This document shows positions 43,565-53,079 of a stretch of 64,000 nucleotides of DNA, piece by piece. The notes beneath the pieces were generated by a model. It had not been told where the DNA came from, searched no databases, and saw only the letters and a list, made by a program, of their open reading frames with translations. The stretch lies in NCBI GenBank assembly GCA_029204225.1, contig CM055097.1:4002620-4066619 (forward strand), written 5' to 3'. The first letter of the stretch is position 1, and every line of letters starts with the position of its first letter. The position numbers were made by a program, and so were the translations under genes. The stretch comes from Diphasiastrum complanatum. Lineage: Eukaryota > Streptophyta > Lycopodiopsida > Lycopodiales > Lycopodiaceae.

Positions 43565-44881
43565 TAGTACAAGAGGTTTTGTTGAAATTGATAGGGTTAA
43601 TCCAAATCAAAGCCAAAATTAGCAGTTTTTTGGAAACTAGTCAAATTTTGTGTAGCGAGTTGGATTTGATAGCTATCCTCAAAATTTTTGGTCCAGATCT
43701 TGTTGTGGGCTGTAGGAACCCTTTTCACACGTGTGAGGACATACAGCTCCGGTTTTGGCTGAGAAATTTCAAAAATTTGTAGAATTTGACTCACATACCC
43801 AATTTGAGTGATTTTTGGTGCAAAATCAAGCATTTTTTATAGTAAATCTAACCTTTGATTAGTTCTTGGATTAGATCAGCCAAAAAATTAAAATTGAAGC
43901 TTGAAATAGGTGCATTAATTGATCTTCTCTGATTTTTTGAGTGTATGTTGAAGTTAAGAGAGATTTTGCTAAAAATCATAGATTAAGGAGTGATATGCAA
44001 GGTGAGAGGATGAAATCCATTGTACCATCACTCTAGATTTGTTCAAGAGTGATAGGGTCAAGTTTATAAGCATCAATTTGTTAGAAAACATCCTTGGATC
44101 TGTCCTCCAAGTGAAACCTTTGAGAGTTTCTAGTGCATATAGAGCATCTATGCAAATCTTTTGTAGAATTTGACATAGATTGGCTTCTAGAAAAGAGATT
44201 GAGATCCAAGTCACATTGTTCAACCCTACTCAATTTGTTTGAGTGATTGTAAGGTTTTAAAAGAGTCATTAAGGTGTCTTTGGCAAATGTGTAGAGAGAG
44301 ATCCAATTTTCTAAGAGTTCCTTTGTGGAGGGCAAGATCTAGAAGCTCATTATGTGTTGTTATAGGTGAAGAATTTGTCTTCTCCTAGGTCAAATCTTTC
44401 TAAGTGGTATTAGCTCTTTGAAGCACAATATCTTAGTGAGAAAAATCACAAGTTTTGATTTTGAATTTCATTCCAAGTCTTAAAAAGTAGAGTAATTGGT
44501 GGAATCCAATAGGAGTGATTGAATTCAATTTGTTGAGCAAAAATTGACATAGTATGTATAAAACTCAAATTAGTTCTATTCAACTTTCTTTGTGAGAGTG
44601 TGAGGGTCAATTTGAGATCCCATTGGATGTCTAGAATGAGGAGGTTTGAGTATTCATGCATGGTTGAAATCTTTGTGAATCTCTAGTTGTCTAATTTTTT
44701 AAGCTTTGTGAAAAATTGGTGGTATAGTTTGTTGTCAAATCAAATCAAATTCATTCTAAATCTCAAGTGTGAGATTATTTGGGTCAAGAGTGAGTCCAAA
44801 AGAAGTGATTAAGTTTGATTTTCATGTATTTGAAACAAAACCCATCTTTTGTTCAAGAATCTCAAGTGTTGAGAGAACTAG
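43565..44881 (+). other. untranslated leader of the LTR element
   Basis: 1.3 kb between the PBS and the open frame with no plus-strand coding region. Minus-strand frames here look like chance. It probably carries packaging signals, by analogy with other LARD-like elements. Confidence 0.5.
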
Positions 44882-45922
44882 TCAAGTGAAAAGGAAAATC
44901 TAGGTGTCAAATCTTTTTCATATCCATTTCAACTTTCAAAATACAAGAAGGACAAGTCCAAGGAAAGGTGTTTCCTTTGTGGAAAGGTGAATGAGGCTTG
45001 GAGTCTCACAAGGACTTGCAAGATTTGTCTTCAAGAGTCCATCACAACACATGTCAAATCTTTTGAAATTTTTCATTTGGAAGTGCATTGTTTGGTTCAA
45101 GATGCAAAGATAGATGTCACTTTCATGAAAGTAACTTGGATTTATTTTATGTCCTTGGAAAGTATTTTGCTTGGAACTTTGGACAAGTTCAAACTTATTG
45201 TTATTATCCAAGAGAAATCAATCAAGAATAAGGAGCAATCACAAAATGAAAATAGTTTGATTTATGCTCTCATGTCAACTTATGAAGAACCATTTTGCTT
45301 TGAAGAGATTTTTGTATCTCAAAGGTGGATTAAGACAATACTAGTTGAGTGTGATGCCTTAAAAGATAGCAAAATATGTTTTCCTTGTAAGCTTACATTA
45401 GTTATGAAGTCAAGGAAATGGAAATATCTTCATAATGTAGGATCTTTTGGTTTCAATAAGATCATGAATGATGTGTTCATTCATAAAGATGAAAATTGTA
45501 AGTTTTCAATCTTAGAGGCAAATTGTAAACTCTTTATGAGAGTAAGTGAATCATCTTCTATAGACACTTATCTCCATAATGAAGTATTTAGCCTCATTGG
45601 ATCTGAGATTAGCATGGTAAACAAGCATGAAGATATGATGCAAACACTTTGTTATTATAGCATGCATAGTCTTGCCAATTTGGATAAGTCTAATTCTCTA
45701 GATCATGATAACATGATGCTAGATCTTTGTGATCCTAATAAGTCAAGAAGAAATCTTTATTTTCTTATGGAGGAGCATGCACATAAAGAAGGAGCAAGCC
45801 TCAAAGTCGAGCATCTACATAAAATTTGGAAGGAATCAATTTTGAAGATGCTAGGATGGTGCAAAGCTCTCAAGTTCATCAAAGATGTCAACATCAAAGA
45901 AGCACTATCATGGACATGGTGA
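44882..45922 (+). CDS. element-borne ORF of unknown family with CxxC...CxxC
   Basis: The frame is open from 44882 (after a TAG) to 45922, and the first ATG is at 44987 (311 residues). The upstream in-frame part (KYKKDKSKERCFLCGKVN) is Lys-rich and carries the first half of a C-x2-C ... C-x2-C pair (CFLCG, CKICL), which spans about 20 residues and suggests a small zinc-binding fold. Translation may therefore start at a non-ATG codon, after splicing, or in a now-lost upstream ATG. The rest is rich in Cys, Ser, Glu and Lys, with a C-terminal HLHKIWKESILKML. There is no Gag, RT, integrase or protease motif. Its frame is open while neighbouring elements are full of stops. Confidence 0.6.
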   Translation, partial: SSEKENLGVKSFSYPFQLSKYKKDKSKERCFLCGKVNEAWSLTRTCKICLQESITTHVKSFEIFHLEVHCLVQDAKIDVTFMKVTWIYFMSLESILLGTLDKFKLIVIIQEKSIKNKEQSQNENSLIYALMSTYEEPFCFEEIFVSQRWIKTILVECDALKDSKICFPCKLTLVMKSRKWKYLHNVGSFGFNKIMNDVFIHKDENCKFSILEANCKLFMRVSESSSIDTYLHNEVFSLIGSEISMVNKHEDMMQTLCYYSMHSLANLDKSNSLDHDNMMLDLCDPNKSRRNLYFLMEEHAHKEGASLKVEHLHKIWKESILKMLGWCKALKFIKDVNIKEALSWTW

Positions 45923-46059
45923 TTTCAGATCAACATCAAGCTTATTGGCTGATCTTCACACCTTTTGAACCAGCAAATACCAATTCATCCCATGAAGTCA
46001 AGTTCAAGATCATCATGTTTTCCATCAAGCTAGATTTACCAAGCTAGATTTTTGAGGAG

Positions 46060-46891
46060 TGTGAAAAATGCAAAAATAAGCTTGGTAGAGGCCAAAAATC
46101 TTGTATATAGATAAACACACATGTGTGGAGCCTGTTTCCACGTGTGAAAATAGTGTACTTGTCATGTACCATAATCACATAGGTTGTACATATGATTTAA
46201 TTCAAGTTCTAGTGGCTAAAAAGGCCAAAAACTAGTTTTCTAGACATATGACACATGGCATCAATCTATTGCTTGCATGAGCCACATCCTTTGGTTAGGT
46301 GTCACATCCCATGTGTAGAGGACAGCTCACATGTGTGGAATAATCTGAAGTAGACGAATTTTGACTTCTAGAAGATTTCCAAGTAGATCTCCATATATAA
46401 GGAAAATGGACCAAAAGTGCTCAAAATAGAAGGTTCTGTCCAAGTGTTAGTTTTGCATGATGAATCATCATATGACAAAGCACCTTCACACATGTGGGAT
46501 CAAAGGGATGATCAGTACCATGAGCTCCCACTTATTGTATATATAGAGCCACATTTGGCCATAATCAATGTGAGACACCAATCTTGGTTTTGGAAGCAAT
46601 TTTGAGTGATTCTCTCCATTTCTCTACATTTGTTTTGATTGTTTTGAGGTCCTATCAATGTGTACTTGATTTTCAGGTTGGAGTCTTTACTCAGACAGTG
46701 TTTCACACGTGTGAAACCAGAAAGTACACTTACCTTCAATTAATGATTGTTCTTGTTAGGATTTTGTGTCTAGAATTGATCTAGATTGATCTTAATCTGA
46801 AGTAGATTGATAGATCAAGTAATCTGACAACCAATCCCACCTGAGGATCAGATTAGGATCCACTCTTGGTCGTTTTTGTACTTTTTGCACA
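46060..46891 (+). repeat. 3' LTR, 832 bp
   Basis: Near-identical to 42739-43551, with an extra 20 bases at about 46317-46336 between two CATGTGT copies. TATATAAGG at about 46395. Confidence 0.93.
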
Positions 46892-46894
46892 CAT

Positions 46895-47200
46895 CCTTCA
46901 CTATGATTGGTCCATATTGACAAATAAGATTACGAGGTGCAATGTCACTACCCCTCTACCATCAAGCCAAGTGTAAGCAACCTACACTATCATAAGCTAA
47001 TATAAATCTAAATTTGGCCTAATCACTAAATTACAAGTGTACATTGAGCAGTTTTGATAGAGGACAAACCTCAAGTTTAAGGCCTATTCACTATTCGAGC
47101 TCAACATAAATGAACTAAAGTGATTATGCCTACCCTCCACATGTGGGAACATGCTCGTGTGAAATCAATATGTACATGAAATTGCAAATCAGGGAGGAGG
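46895..47200. other. unassigned flank
   Basis: No coding motif. The first ~30 bases after the LTR resemble the DNA left of the 5' LTR (TGATTGG-T/A-CCAT). Confidence 0.4.
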
Positions 47201-47227
47201 ATATTTTTCAACATATATCACTATTCA

Positions 47228-48244
47228 CAAACTTTTACAATCAGGGTGTTGGTGGCCAACGCTTCATAAGAATACCGAAAACTATATTCAGTCATGTGAT
47301 GTATGTCAACGAGCATGACGTCCTATGAAACAGAATTATGAATCTTTGCATTCCGTTTTATCGCAAGCACCGTTCAAGAAATGGGGACTTGACTATGTTG
47401 GTCCTATTCATCCTACGGCAACAGGATCTCAAGCCCGATATACCATTGTATCAACGGATTATATGACCCAGTGGGTCGAGGAAAAAGCAGTTAGAGTTGT
47501 CGATGCTAAGTTTATGGATAAGTTCCTTCATGAGCACATCATTATTAGATTTGGATGTCCTATCGAGATCATAAGTGATCGCGGAACACACTTTGTCAAT
47601 GAAACGATAAAGTATATATTGGAAGGCTTTTTCGTTATACACCACTTTAGTACTCCATATTATCCAAGGGGTAATGAAACTTCCAATAAGATTCTCTACA
47701 ACATTATGACAAAAATGGTTGATGCAAGTCATTTTAATTGGGAGCATAACTTCATATCGCATTATGGACATTCAAAATCGCTTACAAAGTTAGTACGAAT
47801 CAGACACCATTTCAACTGGTTTATAGTCAAGATGTAGTGATGCCGATTCAATTTTTAGTACCATCCTTGCATATTGTAGCCACGGAATGATTGGATGGTT
47901 CAAATTCCTTACAAATGTATCATGAGGCTTTATATAAACTATGTGAAACCAGATTAATGGTAGTACATGCATTACCAGCAGAGAAAGCTCGTCGCAAGGC
48001 ATGGCACGATCGTTGCTTACACAAAACAGATCTGAAGGAAGGAGATCTAGTGTTGATGTATAAAACCAAGCTGATCAAAGAGAAATTGAAGTTTATAGGT
48101 GAAGGACCATACAAAAGGAAAGAGATACTATCCTACGGAGCAGTTATTTTAGAACACTTGGATGGAAAATGTTTTGACACCCCAGTGAATAGCAGCCGAC
48201 TATGCAAGTTTTGGCAGCTAGTTCAGCCAGTTCAACCTACATGA
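47228..48244 (+). pseudogene. gypsy integrase (frameshifted)
   Basis: The stretch reads the end of the zinc-binding domain (SCDVCQRA), then FKKWGLDYVGPI (Asp), YIVSTDYMTQWVEEKAV, CPIEIISDRGTHFVN (Asp) and HHFSTPYYPRGNETSNKIL. The last motif is two residues short but keeps a Glu. A frameshift at about 47.8 kb leads to TPFQLVYSQDVVMPI, and a TGA follows. The C-terminal part is RRKAWHDRCLHKTDLKEGDLV ... GPYKRKEILSYGAVILE. No chromodomain is visible. Gag and RT are absent. Confidence 0.87.
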
Positions 48245-48830
48245 TCCAACACCTTATTATTTTTAATTTTGTTGTTTTATACTACTTAGTTGATTTTTTT
48301 TTTTTGAAAAAAAAAAAAGTGAAAAAAAAAAACCAAAGAAGAAAAAAAGAAATGAAAAAAAATGATGAGCAAAAGTAAAAAACAACCATCAGATCAAAAA
48401 AAAAAAAAAAAAAGTATTTTGAGAAAATGGCTTATAAAATCACTTTTTGAGTCAGATCTTGAAAATACCATTTTTTTTAAACCTTTGCCATGTAGTCAGA
48501 TCATACATCCAGCTCAGATACATCTGTATTGAGTTGGGTGAAGGTTATCTTGCAAAGGAAATACCTTTTGGAGGTTAGGCGAGCATTCAGAAGCTTACCC
48601 CTCTGAGAGCCTTTGCCGACCCTGATATCATCATTATAAACCTTCGCTGACCTACCATATGGATTCAAAATGCCAAAGTTAGGTTTTCCATAGGTTCAAA
48701 TTCTAAAAATTGTCATTAAATGCATTACCTAGGTGAAGGATGTTTTTAGGCGAAGGTTGAACCCTCACCAAAGACCTCTAGAACCTTCGCCAAGCTACAC
48801 CAGTGGTCAAAAATCTTGCTGAGAATTATG
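48245..48830 (+). other. gypsy 3' flank/LTR-like, A-rich tract and CCTTCGCC words
   Basis: An A-rich tract at 48295-48420 is followed by repeated ACCTTTGCC, ACCTTCGC and GGCGAAGG words, as at 18.39-18.72 kb before a gypsy Gag. It is probably the 3' LTR of this gypsy. Ends are not definable. Confidence 0.45.
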
Positions 48831-48834
48831 AAAG

Positions 48835-49235
48835 GTATTTTTACAGTACTAAATATGCTTGTTAATTTTTGTCCAGAACACAATGTGGAGAAATCACCCA
48901 ACCAAGTAGAAGCAACCAATCAATCTCTTAAAGCTTCACCCTCAAGCCAAGGATTAGAAATCATGAGAGTAGAGAGAGATCCATCATGTGAAAACATGAT
49001 TAGTTCATGTACTTCATGAGGCAACACACATCTCCTCAATTATCATCCATTCTATGTCGATACAATTGGCCCACAATCAATTGATAAGGTTGTGCCTTAA
49101 GAATTAATTGTTTCTTTTGTACTTTTGTCAAAGAATCGTTAAGTTGATCTAACATCAGATATTCAACAATGTCTACTGCCCACTAAACAACACAACATCT
49201 GGTAGTTCATCATCCACTTCACTATTAACTGGTGT
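48835..49235. other. unassigned stretch
   Basis: Short frames only (48816-49019). No motif recognised. Confidence 0.4.
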
Positions 49236-49239
49236 TGAT

Positions 49240-50165
49240 TCGATTCTTGAAGCATGGTAAGCAGGATAATGTTGTTTACCTTTTCGAACCACAACTCAAA
49301 AATAAAATTTGGTCAATAAAAGTAGCCATCTTGCCAAGGAACTTCTGCAAGTGGCCTTTAAAGAAAAATACGTCTGAGCATGGGCTTCAAGGGCTTGCTT
49401 CACAATTTGGGACCGGTTATTGACATCTCTTAACAACAAAAATTGAGAGGGAGTGTAGTGAGAAGGTGGGAAGAAGGTCTGCATATTAGTTGACAAGGTG
49501 ATGGTAGTAGGAGATGAAGTGGTGATGGTGATTGTATCAGAAGGGGTGAATGTAACAGAAAGGGGGATGGAAGCTGTGATGGGGTGGTCTGCTTGAGGGA
49601 GTCAACTTCTCTTTGATATGTTCAGGACATGTAAAAACTGCTTTATCAAAACTTTCTAGCACATCATTAGTATCAAAGTAATCAAGCTGATCAATATCAA
49701 TAATATTGGTGTTGATGGATGAGGTTAGCAACGACTCGGTTGTCTGCACTGCCAGACTTACCTCTAGTTCCTTCTCCTTGGTTGTTGTATGCTCTCCTTC
49801 TGTGGCTACTTTCATCCGTCCTTCTTCTACTTGGTGTTCCTCCTCGGGTGCTGGATTTGCAGCTCAACTGTCAACTGTCATTGTGCTATTTGTTGCGGCA
49901 CTCTAAATGTAGAAGATGGGGGTTTGTGAATGGGTTCTACATGAGACTTTGTTCAAAGTGGGGTTATAGTTATTATAGGTTGTTGTCATGAGGAAATGAC
50001 TCTGGAATCCTTTGGTTGGAGGAATTGTAATCTCCAACCTTTGGAACACTGGTTGTGCCTCCTCATACCACTACTACATTTCTTGTACATCCATTAGACT
50101 CAGGCTGACTGGAACGGCGATGCTTCCAACCATAAACTCAAATTCAGTAGCAGTAAACGCCATGC
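49240..50165 (-). pseudogene. unrecognised minus-strand coding relic downstream of gypsy integrase
   Basis: From an ATG near 50164 the minus strand reads MAFTATEFEFMVGSIAV, VPVSLSLMDVQE, two stops, then EEAQPVFQRLEITIPPTKG. Further on (49815-49537) come an acidic stretch with IIDIDQLDYFD and CPEHIKEKLTPSSRPPHHSFHPP, then IVKQALEAHAQTYF at about 49.4 kb. Several stops and frameshifts interrupt it. It has a proline/His-rich part like the frames at 60.0-60.6 and 28.7-28.9 kb. It may be a Gag-like or third ORF of the gypsy family. Function unknown. Confidence 0.4.
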
Positions 50166-50169
50166 TTTT

Positions 50170-50900
50170 CTTTGTGTGTTTAGATATGTAAAGTGCTTCA
50201 ATCTTTCTGGTGTATCTCCGAACAATAATGGCGCATAGTACAAACAGTAAACATGAATCAAAGTAGCAATGAGATCAATCGTTTGTATGTGTCAGAATGT
50301 AATCACGCACAAATTCATCAAAGACAAGGATTGGCACTTGGTCTCTCGAGAAGTTCATAAGGTGGAAGCATATCCGTAAATGGTTAATCTTATGTAGGCC
50401 GGTTCATGAGGCTGTCGTCCGATGTATTCGTTGGTTGATGTGACCTTTGATTGATGCATCTCACATGCAAACTTTGGTTGATCTGTGCTCAATTAATGTA
50501 GTGCATAATGATCTCGGCTAATTTCTTTATCAATCGTGACCGTTGTAAGAGTTTGTGTCTAGAGTTGATTCGTGATTCTGAAGCACAAGGATTTCTCCTT
50601 GTCTCTCCCCCTGGTGAAACATGGTGAAAAGAAAAGAGGGTGAAACAGGAATTGTGAAATTTTGTGGAAAGCAGTGTGAAGAAGTTGAGTAATGTCGCAT
50701 TGACAGGAAGGTGCAACGAAATAAGAAGAATACTACAATGTGAAAAAAAAAAGAAATTTGCTAAAAAAAATGTGCATGAAGGAAGAAAAAAATTCTTAAG
50801 AAGGGGTGTAACCATATAGCTTCTTGGAAAAGCATGGATATGAATTGCTTACATAAAACAAGAAACATAACAGTTAGTGTTCTGAAGAATATACACATAT
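50170..50900. other. probable LTR or spacer between gypsy pol and the relic ORF
   Basis: No coding motif. The A-rich and T-rich runs near 50740-50770 and the position just after the integrase tail would fit an LTR, but no paired copy was found. Confidence 0.35.
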
Positions 50901-50909
50901 GTACAAAAA

Positions 50910-51960
50910 AATATTTTGAGTCTTACGAGGTATAGAATTTACGCAATCAAGATCCATTAACCAACGTATCTAATGGGATCTCGTCTAATATCTCCAACTA
51001 CACAAATCCATCCTTGGCCTTGAAATTTTAGCTTTCTTGGTTTAATCTTCCGAGTTCTATAAAGTAGAACCTGATCTCCATCAGCTAATTCTTTCAATCG
51101 AATATGATTATCATGGCAGGCTTTCTGTCTGCATTTATGTACGAGCTAGGCATGATAGCTTGCCGAATCTAGTGATAATATTCTAATACTTAGATATATC
51201 TGGACTAAGTACCTCTCATGTGGCTGGGCTAATCAGCCCTACAAAATCAATTTCCCATTTATGGAACTCTTTTCCTTTGGCTATTGAGGTTAAAGACATA
51301 AAATCAGCACATTGAGGAGTGTTTATTCTTTGGCAGACATCACAGGTTTTAATTTGTGCTATGAGTATCTTTAAATAATGTCATCCACCAGTATCCGACT
51401 AATAAAATGCTCTTAGTGGTACTATTGGATGAGAAGTGACCTCCTTCTTCACCTTCATGTGTTAGGGAGATTATTTGTTCAACTTCAACCTCATTAACAC
51501 ACCTCATGATTATTCCATCTACACCTTTTCTATATGATTGTCCAGCAATTAAAAGATAAGGCCTAGATTTCAATATCAGTTTACGCTTATCAACTTTAGA
51601 CATGGTTGGGTCTAGCATAGTAGGGATACAATTTGTTCAGCCCATCTAGGAGTAGCATCGATTTGGAATAGGTAGGCATCTGGTAGTTCGTCATTGATAG
51701 GATCTATGACTCTATCAGCTGATGCTATCTTGGATAAATGGTCAGCAAGAAAATGTTGCTTTTCTTTTCTAACAATAATCTTGAAGTCAAATTCTAAAAT
51801 GATAAGTAATCGTCTAGCTATGTGACCAGTGTTGCATGGTTTATTCAACAGATACAATAATGCTTGGTGATCAGTATAAAACTTGAACTGATTTCCTAAT
51901 AAATAATGTCATAGTTTTTGGACAACATATATCATTGCTAAAGCCTCTCATTTGGTTGTA
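50910..51960 (-). pseudogene. gypsy RNase H end and integrase parts
   Basis: Read on the minus strand: an RNase H tail (YLLNKPCNTGHIARRLLIILEF, HFLADHLSKI) at 51857-51700. The integrase zinc-binding domain follows at 51618-51349 (GVDGIIMRCV, LTHEGEEGGHFSS, GYWWMTLFKDTH). Part of the core is lost. The C-terminal segment RLKELADGDQVLLYRTRK is at about 51.05-51.1 kb. It is closely related to the minus-strand gypsy at 62.2-64 kb. Confidence 0.82.
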
Positions 51961-52210
51961 GAATAATTTACTTCATCATGATTCTTGAGTATGATTCTTG
52001 AGTATGATTCTTGAGTTCACTTGTGCATATGGCAACCAATGTTGATAGAAAATCTAATTCAATGTGTTGATAGGTAACAAATTCCAAAAGTGAGAAACAT
52101 TTACATTCTGTTTTATACCGTGGTTTATACCGAGAGGCCTTTTTTTACATCAGTCTCGGTATTAGCCTCGGTTAGCAGAGTGTCCTGGAATGCCTCTGGC
52201 CACATGGACC

Positions 52211-52410
52211 CTCTTTATAACCCTCTCTATAAATGTCTCAAAAACAAGTTCAAATTTGGTAGGCTTATACCAAAGTCAGCCTCGTATACCCTGCAAATTA
52301 GCTTCAGTATTCCGATGTATGTTTTGAGGCCCTTAGTGAATTTATAACTCTCTTTATATCCCTCTCTATAAATGTTTCAAAAACAAGTTCAAATTTTGTA
52401 GGCTTATACC
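52211..52410 (+). repeat. 61-bp direct duplication
   Basis: 52211-52271 and 52350-52410 share CTCTTTATA-CCCTCTCTA ... AGGCTTATACC, about 139 bp apart, with a few mismatches. The surrounding DNA repeats TATACCGAGG-like words. Confidence 0.88.
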
Positions 52411-52529
52411 GAGGCCAAACACCAGACCAGAGGCTCAAACATTCCGCTCCCCCTGTGACTCATTTTAAAAACTATCTTTCAAAGAAATGCTCAAAAAAGC
52501 CTTGGTAATTGCCCACCCTCTTGTAGTGC

Positions 52530-52885
52530 ATCTACTCAATGAAAAAGATGCAAACTTAATAAGATATTGATCAAATATCAAACACATGATATGATGAAGT
52601 TGTTGTCCGTACAAAAATATTAAGCTATTGTATTTCACATGTGTGGATCTGAAGATAACATAAAATGGGCATTCTACACAAAAGACTGTAAGATATCACA
52701 AATATAATGCACCAATGGATAGATGAACCCAAGAGAACTCATGTATAAGCATGGAGTGAGATGAGAGAGAGAGAATGTATCTCTTTCCACGAATGTACAG
52801 CTCTATATAGTAGATCCATGACTCATTAATGAGTTTGGTTTCCCTCCATAACAAAAACCCTAGCATTAATGTGGACTAGATTCAA
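52530..52885 (-). repeat. inverted fragment of the 24.7-25.4 kb copia LTR
   Basis: The minus strand of 52530-52885 aligns by eye with 24921-25270: TTGAATCTAG at one end, TGCTTATACATG, TCTCTTGGGTTC, CATCCATTGG-type words and GTTTGCATCT at the other. Both LTR ends are missing. Its higher-coordinate edge abuts a gypsy protease fragment. Confidence 0.75.
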
Positions 52886-53075
52886 CTTAATAGCAAAATT
52901 CACAGGCTTCGTTCTTGTAAGACCCCATTTAGCATAGTTTTTTTTGTTGAAATAAGATTGACTCCTGAACCTCCATCTATCACTGCTGCACCTCTTGATC
53001 AAAATATTTATGTTGAATTGGCAGGATGATATTTCTCTATTCACTCTCCCAAGCAGCCCCCACATTGAAAAATTC
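52886..53075 (-). pseudogene. gypsy protease fragment
   Basis: The minus strand reads VIDGGSGVNLISTK and, in the next frame, AKWGLTRTKPVNFAIKL. This matches the plus-strand gypsy protease at 20.92-21.0 kb (INLISTKLCAKWGLTKIKP). It breaks off at the copia LTR fragment. Confidence 0.75.
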
Positions 53076-53079
53076 ATTT

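Larger units (their letters stand above)
42739..46891 (+). mobile_element. LTR element with two LTRs and a non-Gag/Pol ORF (LARD-like)
   Basis: The LTRs at 42739-43551 and 46060-46891 are near-identical. A perfect PBS follows the first, and a short purine tract (TTGAGGAG) precedes the second. The outer flanks are CATCT and CATCC, a possible 5-bp target duplication with one mismatch. The 2.5-kb interior encodes no Gag, protease, RT or integrase that I can see. It has a leader of 1.3 kb and one open frame of about 347 codons. It would need pol proteins from another element. Confidence 0.88.

Noticed and set aside
43969-44661. Minus-strand frames in the leader of the LTR element
   Set aside because: No motifs, and they overlap a leader that is expected to be untranslated.
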